The position numbers and the translations under genes are program-made. From contig NZ_LMDV01000001.1 of NCBI RefSeq assembly GCF_001425175.1, forward strand, positions 639,453-703,452: a DNA stretch of 64,000 nt, read 5' to 3'. How positions within the stretch are numbered: position 1 is the stretch's first letter; each line of letters starts with the position of its first letter. The stretch comes from Nocardioides sp. Root1257 (GTDB taxonomy: Bacteria; Actinomycetota; Actinomycetes; Propionibacteriales; Nocardioidaceae). Positions 57,915-64,000 of the stretch are shown in pieces. The notes under the pieces were generated by a model that saw only the letters and a list, made by a program, of their open reading frames with translations, was not told the DNA's origin and made no database searches.

Positions 57915-58631
57915 TCAGCGCGCGAGGAGGTGCAGCTGAGCGGCCAGCGGCAGGTACTCGGCACGGCCGGAGACCGCTCGCTCGAGCTCCACCAACGCGG
58001 CAGTGGCACCGGGCTCGAGGTCGAGCAACGAGCCCGGAACGAGGTCGGCGAACACCCGGACGCCGTGGACGGACGCGACCGTGAAGCCGGCGTCCTCCAC
58101 GAGCGCCGTTGCCTCGGTCGCCGTGAAGCGGTGCCCGGCGCGACCGTCGCGCTCCCCCGGGCCGGCGTCGAGCAGGGTCAGGGCCTGGGCGAAGTGCCCG
58201 GCCATCGCCCGCGCGACCACCGCCGCGTGCCGCTGCGCGACGAGCAGGCTGAGCACACCGCCGGGGCGCAGCACCTCGCGGATGGTCGCGAGCGCGGCAG
58301 CGGGGTCGTCGACGACCTCGAGCACCCCGTGGCACAGGACCAGGTCGGCGCTGGCGGGACCGGCGACGTCGAGCAGGGTGGACAGGTCGCCCTGCACCGC
58401 CGAGACCTCGACGGCGAGCTCGCGGGCCCGGCGGGCCAGCGACGCCAGTGCGTCCGGGCTCGGGTCCACGACGGTCACCTGGGCGCCGAGCTCGGCGACG
58501 CGGACCGCGAAGCCGCCGGTGCCGCCGCCGATGTCGAGCACGTCAGCGCCGGCCTGGACGTGCGGCCGGACTGCGTCCCAGACCACCGAGGTGCGGGCCG
58601 CGCTGCGACGTTCGCTGGGTCGTTCGGTCAT
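57915..58631 (-). CDS. Class I SAM-dependent methyltransferase
   Basis: A 238-residue Rossmann-fold methyltransferase. VLDIGGGTGGFAVRVA is motif I, VDPSPDALASL motif II and DLVLCHGVLEVVDDP motif IV/V. It resembles CmoA/UbiE-like enzymes; no clue to substrate. It lies 30 bases after the HEPN gene on the same strand and also has its own leaderless-type -10 box (TAGGGT). Confidence 0.85.
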   Translation of the reverse strand: MTERPSERRSAARTSVVWDAVRPHVQAGADVLDIGGGTGGFAVRVAELGAQVTVVDPSPDALASLARRARELAVEVSAVQGDLSTLLDVAGPASADLVLCHGVLEVVDDPAAALATIREVLRPGGVLSLLVAQRHAAVVARAMAGHFAQALTLLDAGPGERDGRAGHRFTATEATALVEDAGFTVASVHGVRVFADLVPGSLLDLEPGATAALVELERAVSGRAEYLPLAAQLHLLAR

Positions 58632-58637
58632 GGCCCA

Positions 58638-58643
58638 ACCCTA
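58638..58643 (-). promoter_or_regulatory. -10 box for a leaderless methyltransferase gene
   Basis: TAGGGT on the minus strand ends 6 bases before the ATG; no ribosome site. Confidence 0.5.
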
Positions 58644-58661
58644 GAGTGCCGCGCCCCGGAG

Positions 58662-59096
58662 TCAGCCGGCACGCACCGCCGGTGCCTGGATCTCCAGGGG
58701 CAGGTGCGGCACCAGGCCGAGCGAGCGCTCGACGACGGCCAGGAACCGGTCCGCGTCGCGGACCAGGTCGTCGGCCTCGCGGTCGGCCACCGCGCGGCTC
58801 GAGCCGGCCTCGGCGGCGGCGCGCTTGGCCGCGCCGCCGGCGAAGAACGTCGCCCACTCGCCGAGCTCGGGGGCGACCTCGGTGAGCAGCACCCAGGCGT
58901 TCTTCTGCGGCCGCCGGGTGCGACCGGCGGCCGGTCGGGCCCGGGCCGACAGCAGTGCGGCGGCCGCCCGCAGCGCGGCCACGTGGGCGCAGGCGTAGCG
59001 CGTCGACGCCTCCGTGGCCGCGACGGCCTCGCTCAGGGACTCGGCCGCGCGGGCGAGGTAGGAGTGGGTGGTCGCGGGCAGGGCGTACGGGTTCAT
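58662..59096 (-). CDS. SAV_6107-family HEPN domain protein
   Basis: A 144-residue helical protein of the SAV_6107 HEPN group: MNPYALPATTHSYLARAAESL, then HVAALRAAAALLSARARP, and PQKNAWVLLTEVAPELGEWA (each a part of the family pattern). Some HEPN proteins are RNases, but I see no clear RxxxxH active site, so it may be a binding protein. GGAGG lies 6 bases before the ATG. A perfect LexA box lies 67 bases upstream. Confidence 0.8.
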   Translation of the reverse strand: MNPYALPATTHSYLARAAESLSEAVAATEASTRYACAHVAALRAAAALLSARARPAAGRTRRPQKNAWVLLTEVAPELGEWATFFAGGAAKRAAAEAGSSRAVADREADDLVRDADRFLAVVERSLGLVPHLPLEIQAPAVRAG

Positions 59097-59162
59097 CGAG
59101 CACCTCCGGGTAGCGCCGGCCCGGCGGAGACGGGGGTCGAGGTCGCCCCCGCCGAGCCGTGT

Positions 59163-59178
59163 TCGAACATCTGTTCGA
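59163..59178 (-). promoter_or_regulatory. LexA (SOS) operator
   Basis: TCGAACATCTGTTCGA is a perfect match to the Gram-positive/actinobacterial SOS box CGAAC-N4-GTTCG, here part of a perfect 15-base inverted repeat (59154-59187) with a 4-base centre. It lies upstream of the HEPN gene and just after a candidate promoter. Confidence 0.85.
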
Positions 59179-59187
59179 ACACGGCTC

Positions 59188-59218
59188 ACGGTACACCCGG
59201 GCGCCGACAGCGCGTCAA
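59188..59218 (-). promoter_or_regulatory. Candidate promoter of the HEPN gene
   Basis: TTGACG and TACCGT on the minus strand, 19 bases apart (long but possible; TGTACC at 17 is the alternative). The LexA box starts about ten bases past the -10, so LexA would block the start point. Confidence 0.5.
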
Positions 59219-59673
59219 GAGCCGGTGTGCAGGTCCTCGGCGATCTCGTGGGCGCGCAGGTACGCCGCGGTGTCACGGTGCCAGAGCGCCGCGACGACGC
59301 CCAGCTGGATCAGGACGCCGAGGACCGACAGCACCACGAAGAGGGTCGGCGGACCGATGCGCAGGGTGGCCAGCGTGCTGATCGCCATCACCACGACGGT
59401 GACCGTCAGGGCGACCCGCGCCCAGCCGTGCCCGGACCGGAAGAACTGGAGGAGCACCAGGGCGACCAGCGCGAAGACGACGAGCATCACCACGGCGACC
59501 GGCACGATCGCCGGCGCCTGCACGGAGCCCGCGTCGTCGCGTCCGGACCGCCACGCGTCCATCAGCTCGTCCTTGAACACGACGCTCAGCAGCGCCGTGA
59601 TCCCCGAGAGCGCGACGAGGGCCCCGGTGAGCCGCACCGCCACCACCACCGAGGTCGGCCGGTCCTGCGTCAT
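59215..59673 (-). CDS. Uncharacterised four-helix membrane protein
   Basis: A 152-residue membrane protein with four hydrophobic helices (about 9-30, 53-75, 83-103, 109-130) and a short polar tail. The start MTQDRPTSVVV is backed by GGAGGAG five bases upstream. I do not recognise the family. Its stop codon overlaps the -35 of the HEPN promoter. Confidence 0.7.
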   Translation of the reverse strand: MTQDRPTSVVVAVRLTGALVALSGITALLSVVFKDELMDAWRSGRDDAGSVQAPAIVPVAVVMLVVFALVALVLLQFFRSGHGWARVALTVTVVVMAISTLATLRIGPPTLFVVLSVLGVLIQLGVVAALWHRDTAAYLRAHEIAEDLHTGS

Positions 59674-59722
59674 ACGTCTCCTCCTCGTCACCGGCCCAGC
59701 ACCCGGGGCAGGCACGCTGCCC

Positions 59723-59728
59723 TAGGGT
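59723..59728 (+). promoter_or_regulatory. -10 box for a leaderless YbaK-like gene
   Basis: TAGGGT ends 7 bases before the ATG; no ribosome site in between. Confidence 0.5.
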
Positions 59729-59735
59729 CTCGACC

Positions 59736-60209
59736 ATGAACACCGAACACCCGTCGATCACCCGCTTCCGCGACGACCACGCGCGACGTGGCGGCACCGG
59801 TGAGGTCGTCATCCTGCCCGACTCGGTGCACACCGCGGCACTCGCGGCCGAGGCGCTGGGGTGCGAGGTCGGTGCGATCGCGAACAGTCTGCTCTTCGAC
59901 GCCGACACGGCGCCGGTGCTCATTCTGACCTCAGGCGCCCACCGCGTCGACACCGCGAAGGTCGCGTCGTCGCTCGGTGTGAGCAAACTCAAGCGGGCCA
60001 CGCCGGACTTCGTGCGCGAGCACACCGGCCAGGTCATCGGCGGCGTCTCGCCCATCGGTCACCCGGTCGCGGTGCCGACCTACCTCGACCCCTGGCTGCG
60101 CCGCCACGAGGTCGTCTGGGCCGCCGCCGGGCACCCGGCCGCTGTCTTCTCCACGACGTACGACGAGCTCGCCGCGATGACCGGGGCCGCCGAGATCGAG
60201 GTCGAGTGA
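59736..60209 (+). CDS. YbaK/ProX-fold aminoacyl-tRNA deacylase-like protein
   Basis: A 157-residue protein of the YbaK/ProRS-INS fold. GCEVGAIANSLLF and GVSPIGHP match the PrdX/ProX-like subgroup, different from the YbaK/EbsC protein earlier in the window. It probably clears mischarged tRNA or acts on a related ester; the amino-acid specificity is unknown. The stop shares a base with the start of the next gene (TGATG). Confidence 0.87.
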   Translation: MNTEHPSITRFRDDHARRGGTGEVVILPDSVHTAALAAEALGCEVGAIANSLLFDADTAPVLILTSGAHRVDTAKVASSLGVSKLKRATPDFVREHTGQVIGGVSPIGHPVAVPTYLDPWLRRHEVVWAAAGHPAAVFSTTYDELAAMTGAAEIEVE

Positions 60210-60565
60210 TGGAGATCTGGCTCAACCCGGCCTGCTCGAAGTGCCGCTCCGCCGTCGCCGAGCTCGACCGGGCGGGCGTCGAGTACACCGTGCGTCGCTA
60301 TCTCGACGAGCCTCCGACCGCCGACGAGCTGGGCGCTGTCGTCGAACGCCTCGGACTCGAGCCGTGGGACGTCGCGCGCCCGAAGGAGACCGCGGAAGCC
60401 GGGATCGACCTGCCGAAGGACGCCGCGCACCGCGTCGAATGGCTGGCCGCGCTGGTGGCGCACCCCCGCGCCCTGCAGCGACCGATCATCACGGCGGCCG
60501 ACGGCACCACGGTCGTGGGTCGTGACCCCGAGTCGCTGGCGCACGTCATCGACGCCGAGGCCTGA
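60209..60565 (+). CDS. ArsC/Spx-fold thioredoxin-like protein
   Basis: A 118-residue protein of the ArsC family. NPACSKCRSAV carries Cys9, the position of the arsenate reductase cysteine, and Cys12 three residues on, making a CxxC pair. It may be an arsenate reductase or a redox protein. No ars regulator or efflux gene lies nearby, so an arsenic role is not supported by context. Confidence 0.85.
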   Translation: MEIWLNPACSKCRSAVAELDRAGVEYTVRRYLDEPPTADELGAVVERLGLEPWDVARPKETAEAGIDLPKDAAHRVEWLAALVAHPRALQRPIITAADGTTVVGRDPESLAHVIDAEA

Positions 60566-60575
60566 GGCGGCACGC

Positions 60576-61883
60576 GTGGCGCAGGTGGTGGTCGTCGGTG
60601 GCGGCTTCGGTGGTCTCGCCGCTGCGGTCCGGCTCGCCAAGCTCGGGCACGCGGTCACCCTGGTGGAGCGCTCCCCCACGCTGGGCGGGCCCCTGTCGGA
60701 GATCACGGCAGGCGAGTTCGCCTGGGACGCGGGCCCGACGTACACGCTGCTGCCGGCGGTGGTGCGCGACCTCTTCCGCAAGTCGGGCCGACCGCTCGAG
60801 CGGGAGCTGGACCTGGTGGCGCTGGACGTGGTCCGCGAGCACCGCTTCGAGGACGGCTCGTCGGTGCGTGTGCCGAGCGGCCGATCGGCCCAGCTCGCCG
60901 CGTTCGAGGAGCTCGGTCGCGGGCTCGGCCAGCGGTGGGTCGACCACGTCGCGTCGTTCACCGACGACTGGGACGTGCTGCGGCACGGCTACCTCGAGAA
61001 CCCCTGGACGCCCGAGGACCTGCCGCGGGACGTGGCCGCCCGGCTCGACAGCCGCGAGACGCTGCACAGGCGGCTGCGGCGGACCTTCAAGGACGAGCGG
61101 TTGCGCCTCGTGGCGGGGCACCCGTTCGTGGCCGAGGGCCACGAGCTGCGCAACGTCCCCGCCTGGGCGGGGTCGACGGCGTACGTCGAGCAGCGCTTCG
61201 GCGCCTGGACCGTCGAGGGCGGCATGGCCCGCCTCGGCGCCGCGCTGACCGAGCGGCTGGCGACCCGCAAGGTGACGACGCTAACGGGCACCGAGGCGCT
61301 CGACCTGGTGGTGCGCGAGGGCCGGGTCGTCGCCGTCTCCACCACCGCGGGCACGCTCGACGCCGACGTCGTGGTGTGTGCGATCGACCCCCGTCGGCTG
61401 CCGGCGCTCGCCGAGCACGTCGTGCGGACCATGCCCGCGATCCCACCCGTCGTCGCCCACCTCGGCCTGTCGGGCGAGGCACCCGAGCTGCCCCACGAGC
61501 TGGTGCTGCACGGCGACCCCATGCTCGTGGTGCGCACCGGCGGGCGGGCGCCGTCTGGCGCCTCGACGCTGACCGTGCACGGGCGCGGGCGGCTCTCCGA
61601 GGACCTCCTGCGCGCGCTCGCACGACACCGGATCGACGTCCGAGCCCAGGTGGTCGAACGGGTCGACCTCAGCCCACGCGAGCAGGTCGAGCGGTGGGGC
61701 GGCTCCCCGCTGGGGGTGCTCTGGCAGGGCCGCGCGACGGTACGCCGACGGCTCGGCCCGCGTACGCCGGTCGCGGGGGTGTACGTCGCGGGCGCACACG
61801 CCACCCCGGGCGCGGGGCTGCCGTTCGTGGGGCTGTCCGCCGCGCTGGTGGCGGCGGAGGTCGGCCCCGCCCAGCCCGCCTAG
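60576..61883 (+). CDS. FAD-dependent oxidoreductase, phytoene desaturase-like
   Basis: A 435-residue flavoprotein. VVVVGGGFGGLAAAVRLAKLG is the N-terminal FAD dinucleotide fold (20-residue core), followed by LVERSPTLGGPL and, at the end, GVYVAGAHATPGAGLPFVGLS (first part typical of the CrtI/amine-oxidase group). The substrate is unknown; carotenoid genes are not present, but a polyprenyl synthase lies 1 kb away. GTG start, 10 bases after the ArsC-like gene. Confidence 0.83.
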   Translation: MAQVVVVGGGFGGLAAAVRLAKLGHAVTLVERSPTLGGPLSEITAGEFAWDAGPTYTLLPAVVRDLFRKSGRPLERELDLVALDVVREHRFEDGSSVRVPSGRSAQLAAFEELGRGLGQRWVDHVASFTDDWDVLRHGYLENPWTPEDLPRDVAARLDSRETLHRRLRRTFKDERLRLVAGHPFVAEGHELRNVPAWAGSTAYVEQRFGAWTVEGGMARLGAALTERLATRKVTTLTGTEALDLVVREGRVVAVSTTAGTLDADVVVCAIDPRRLPALAEHVVRTMPAIPPVVAHLGLSGEAPELPHELVLHGDPMLVVRTGGRAPSGASTLTVHGRGRLSEDLLRALARHRIDVRAQVVERVDLSPREQVERWGGSPLGVLWQGRATVRRRLGPRTPVAGVYVAGAHATPGAGLPFVGLSAALVAAEVGPAQPA

Positions 61884-61890
61884 CCTGAGG

Positions 61891-62781
61891 TCAGACGCTC
61901 ATGTTGAGCGCGGAGAAGATCTCGCGCGTCGCCTTGGAGCGGTTGAGCGTGTAGAAGTGCAGACCAGGTGCGCCCCCGTCGAGGAGCTCCTCGCAGAGCT
62001 CGGCGGCCAGCGCGATGCCGGCGGCGCGCATCGCCGCCGGGTCGCCCTCGTGAGCGCTGATCCGCTCGACCACCGATGCCGGCACCTCGGTGCCGATCAT
62101 CTCGCCCTGGCGGCGGATGTTGCCGAGGTTCAGGATCGGCATGATGCCCGGCAGGATCGGCAGGTCGACGCCACGCGCGCGGACCCGCTCGACCAGCGCG
62201 AAGTAGTCCTCGGCACGGAAGAACATCTGGGTGATCGCGAACTCCGCACCGGCGCGCGCCTTGGCCACCAGGACGTCGGCGTCCTGGTCGAGGGTCTCGG
62301 AGGCGGGGTGCCGCTCCGGGAAGGCCGCAACGCCGACGCTGAAGTCACCGCGCCCGCGGGCGAGCTCGACGAGCTCCTGGGCGTAGGTGAAGCCGCCGTC
62401 GGTGGGGGTCCAGGGCGCCTGCGGGCCCTCCTGCGGGTCGCCCCGCAGCACGAGGACGTTGCCGATGCCGACCTCGGCGTACGAGTCGAGCACGCCCTCG
62501 AGCTCCTCGCGGGTGTGTCCGACGCAGGTGAGGTGGCCCATGGCGGTCATCGACGTCTCCGCCGCGATCCGGCCCGTGATGCGGACCGTCGTGTCGCGCG
62601 TCGAGCCGCCGGCGCCGTACGTCACGGAGACGAACGTGGGTCGGTAGGGCTCCAGCTCGCGGATCGCCTGCCAGAGCTGCTCCTCGCCGGCCTCGTCCTT
62701 GGGCGGGAAGAACTCGAAGGAGAACGACCGCTCCCCGGCTCGGACCAGGTCGCCGATCCGAGGTGCCTGCGTGTTCGCCAT
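61891..62781 (-). CDS. metF: Methylenetetrahydrofolate reductase
   Basis: A 296-residue TIM-barrel flavoprotein that makes 5-methyl-THF for methionine synthesis. FSFEFFPPKDEAGEEQLW opens the chain, with VTYGAGGSTRD, NVLVLRGDP and ITQMFFRAEDYF. The start MANTQAPRIGD is chosen by a leaderless TAGACT box 7 bases upstream. It converges on the FAD gene with 7 bases between stops and is divergent from the polyprenyl synthase. Confidence 0.95.
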   Translation of the reverse strand: MANTQAPRIGDLVRAGERSFSFEFFPPKDEAGEEQLWQAIRELEPYRPTFVSVTYGAGGSTRDTTVRITGRIAAETSMTAMGHLTCVGHTREELEGVLDSYAEVGIGNVLVLRGDPQEGPQAPWTPTDGGFTYAQELVELARGRGDFSVGVAAFPERHPASETLDQDADVLVAKARAGAEFAITQMFFRAEDYFALVERVRARGVDLPILPGIMPILNLGNIRRQGEMIGTEVPASVVERISAHEGDPAAMRAAGIALAAELCEELLDGGAPGLHFYTLNRSKATREIFSALNMSV

Positions 62782-62788
62782 ACGCAAC

Positions 62789-62794
62789 AGTCTA
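62789..62794 (-). promoter_or_regulatory. -10 box for leaderless metF
   Basis: TAGACT on the minus strand ends 7 bases before the metF ATG, with no ribosome site. Confidence 0.55.
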
Positions 62795-62833
62795 AGGACG
62801 GGGACCGCCCGCCAGGCATCGGCGTCCACTGGC

Positions 62834-62839
62834 TAGTCT
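62834..62839 (+). promoter_or_regulatory. -10 box for a leaderless polyprenyl synthase gene
   Basis: TAGTCT ends 7 bases before the GTG chosen as the start and only 1 base before an earlier in-frame GTG, so the later codon is the likely start. Confidence 0.5.
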
Positions 62840-62846
62840 CGTGCGG

Positions 62847-63917
62847 GTGACGGCGAACGGGTGGGACAGCGCCGGGTTCCGCGACCGCGTCCAGGTGGCC
62901 CTCGACGCCTTCATCGACGAGCAGGCCGCGCTCCTGGCCCCGCTCGGCAGCGACGCCGACCGACTGGTCGCCGAGGCGCGGACGTCGGTCCGCGGCGGCA
63001 AGCGCTTCCGGGCGTCGTTCTGCTACTGGGGCCATCGCGCGGTCGCGCCCGCGGCCGCCGACGAGGACGCCCTGGTCCGGGCCTGCGCCTCGCTCGAGCT
63101 GCTGCACGCGAGCGCGCTCGTGCACGACGACCTGATGGACGCCTCCGACACCCGGCGGGGCCGACCCGCCACGCACCGCACCTTCGAGGCCGAGCACCGG
63201 TCGGCCGGCTGGCGCGGCGACCAGGAGCAGTACGGCGCCGCGGCGGCGATCCTCCTGGGCGACCTGCTGCTGAGCTGGGCCGACGAGCTGCTGCGGCGCT
63301 GCGGCCTGCCGATCGTCGAGGTGGCGCCGGCGCTCGAGGTCTTCGACCGGTGCCGGTCCGAGGTGATCGCCGGCCAGTTCCTCGACGTCTCCGTGCAGGC
63401 CCGGGGCCGCGCCGACGTCGACGCCGCGATGACCGTCCTCCGCTACAAGTCGGCCAAGTACTCCATCGAGCGGCCGCTGCACATCGGCGCCGCGCTCGCC
63501 GGCGCCTCGGCGTCGACCACGCAGGCGCTGAGCGAGTTCGGGCTGCCGCTGGGCGAGGCGTTCCAGCTGCGCGACGACCTGCTCGGCGTCTTCGGCGACC
63601 CCGCCACCACCGGCAAGCCCGCCGGGGACGACCTCATCGAGGGCAAGCGCACCGTCCTGGTCGCGCTCGCGCTCGACGCCGCCTCCCCCGCCGACGCCGC
63701 GCTCCTCGATCGCTCGCTCGGCACCGCGCTGTCGGCCGACGAGGTCGCCGAGCTGCGCCGGATCATCGACGCCAGCGGCGCGCACGCCCAGGTCGAGGCG
63801 GTCATCGACGAGCTGGCCACCCGCGCCGTACGCTCCCTCGACCGCGCCGGCCTCGACCAGCACGCGACCGAGGTGCTTCGCGGGCTCGCGGCGTCCGCGA
63901 CCCAGCGGGCCGTCTGA
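62847..63917 (+). CDS. Polyprenyl (geranylgeranyl-type) diphosphate synthase
   Basis: A 356-residue trans-prenyltransferase that chains isopentenyl units for quinones, carotenoids or lipid carriers. The first Asp-rich motif is DDLMD (94-98, in LVHDDLMDASDTRRG); the second is LRDDLLGVFGDP (about 241), with GGKRFRASF before and DDLIEGKRTVLV after. It is the IdsA-type of mycobacteria; chain length cannot be read. The GTG start at VTANGWDS fits a leaderless message. Confidence 0.92.
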   Translation: MTANGWDSAGFRDRVQVALDAFIDEQAALLAPLGSDADRLVAEARTSVRGGKRFRASFCYWGHRAVAPAAADEDALVRACASLELLHASALVHDDLMDASDTRRGRPATHRTFEAEHRSAGWRGDQEQYGAAAAILLGDLLLSWADELLRRCGLPIVEVAPALEVFDRCRSEVIAGQFLDVSVQARGRADVDAAMTVLRYKSAKYSIERPLHIGAALAGASASTTQALSEFGLPLGEAFQLRDDLLGVFGDPATTGKPAGDDLIEGKRTVLVALALDAASPADAALLDRSLGTALSADEVAELRRIIDASGAHAQVEAVIDELATRAVRSLDRAGLDQHATEVLRGLAASATQRAV

Positions 63918-63923
63918 CCCGAG

Positions 63924-64000
63924 GTTTGGTCACCAACCGCAGACCCGCAGGATCCGGCTGCGACGTTTGGTCACCAACCGCAGACCCGCAGGATCCGGCT
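63924..64000. repeat. Tandem 36-bp repeat, period 41, cut by window edge
   Basis: Two identical 36-base units (63924-63959 and 63965-64000) are separated by GCGAC. Each contains the dyad TTGGTCACCAA. The second unit ends exactly at the window edge, so the array may go on. It begins 7 bases past the polyprenyl synthase stop. Confidence 0.85.

Noticed and set aside
60209..60565. Arsenic resistance locus
   Set aside because: Only the ArsC-like gene is present; no arsR, arsB or acr3 nearby.
63924..64000. CRISPR-like repeat
   Set aside because: The 5-base spacers are far too short and identical units are directly adjacent; no cas genes.

Overview
The window is chromosomal DNA from a high-GC actinobacterium. 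Nocardioides or a close relative in the Nocardioidaceae is the best guess. The pointers are very high GC with many GTG starts, a division cluster with wag31/DivIVA and sepF but no ftsA, a PriA-type HisA with no trpF in view, SAV_6107-type HEPN and HGxxPAAW proteins, and many genes that look leaderless. Nearly all of it is conserved core genome. I see no tRNA, rRNA, CRISPR array, prophage or transposase gene.

Layout. From 1 to 11.5 kb, mostly on the minus strand: gltD (cut by the window edge), gltB, lgt, a SCO1-like copper lipoprotein, trpA, trpB and trpC; then, past one small plus-strand gene, DUF2752, HGxxPAAW, the trp-associated membrane protein and hisI. trpE, often found after hisI in relatives, is not there. 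From 11.5 to 15.2 kb lies a heterodimeric ABC exporter. From 15.3 to 17.2 kb are a TIGR03085 protein, a propeller lipoprotein and a small membrane protein. From 17.1 to 22.6 kb runs a tightly overlapping operon hisD-hisC-hisB-hisH-(unknown 107 aa)-priA-hisF. From 22.8 to 30.6 kb are a LON-domain protein, a YbaK deacylase, a DUF3352 protein, a membrane protein, dnaE and a GNAT/chorismate-mutase fusion. From 30.6 to 33.2 kb are an RluA pseudouridine synthase, lspA and a DksA/TraR zinc finger with a long histone-H1-like Lys/Ala/Pro tail.

From 33.4 to 52.0 kb is the complete division and cell-wall (dcw) cluster, transcribed on the minus strand in the order mraZ, 63-aa membrane protein, rsmH, ftsL-like, ftsI, murE, murF, mraY, murD, ftsW, murG, murC, ftsQ, ftsZ, pgeF, yggS, sepF, yggT, wag31. 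Most junctions are 4-base ATGA or GTGA overlaps. A divergent region at 52.0-52.5 kb carries an MraZ box over the mraZ promoter and separates dcw from a plus-strand moxR-DUF58-transglutaminase operon. The right end (57.3-64 kb) has DUF3040, a methyltransferase and a HEPN gene behind a perfect LexA box, a second YbaK-like protein, an ArsC-like protein, an FAD oxidoreductase, metF and a polyprenyl synthase. It ends in a tandem repeat cut by the window edge.

How it fits together. The window combines ammonia assimilation, Trp and His synthesis, lipoprotein maturation (lgt and lspA), replication (dnaE) and the whole lipid II/divisome programme. The polyprenyl synthase may feed the lipid carrier. 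The most interesting points are the SOS box in front of the HEPN gene, the GNAT-chorismate mutase fusion, the DksA-H1 chimera, two copies of a small palindromic repeat, the terminal tandem repeat, and a recurrent -10 box placed 6-8 bases before the start codon.
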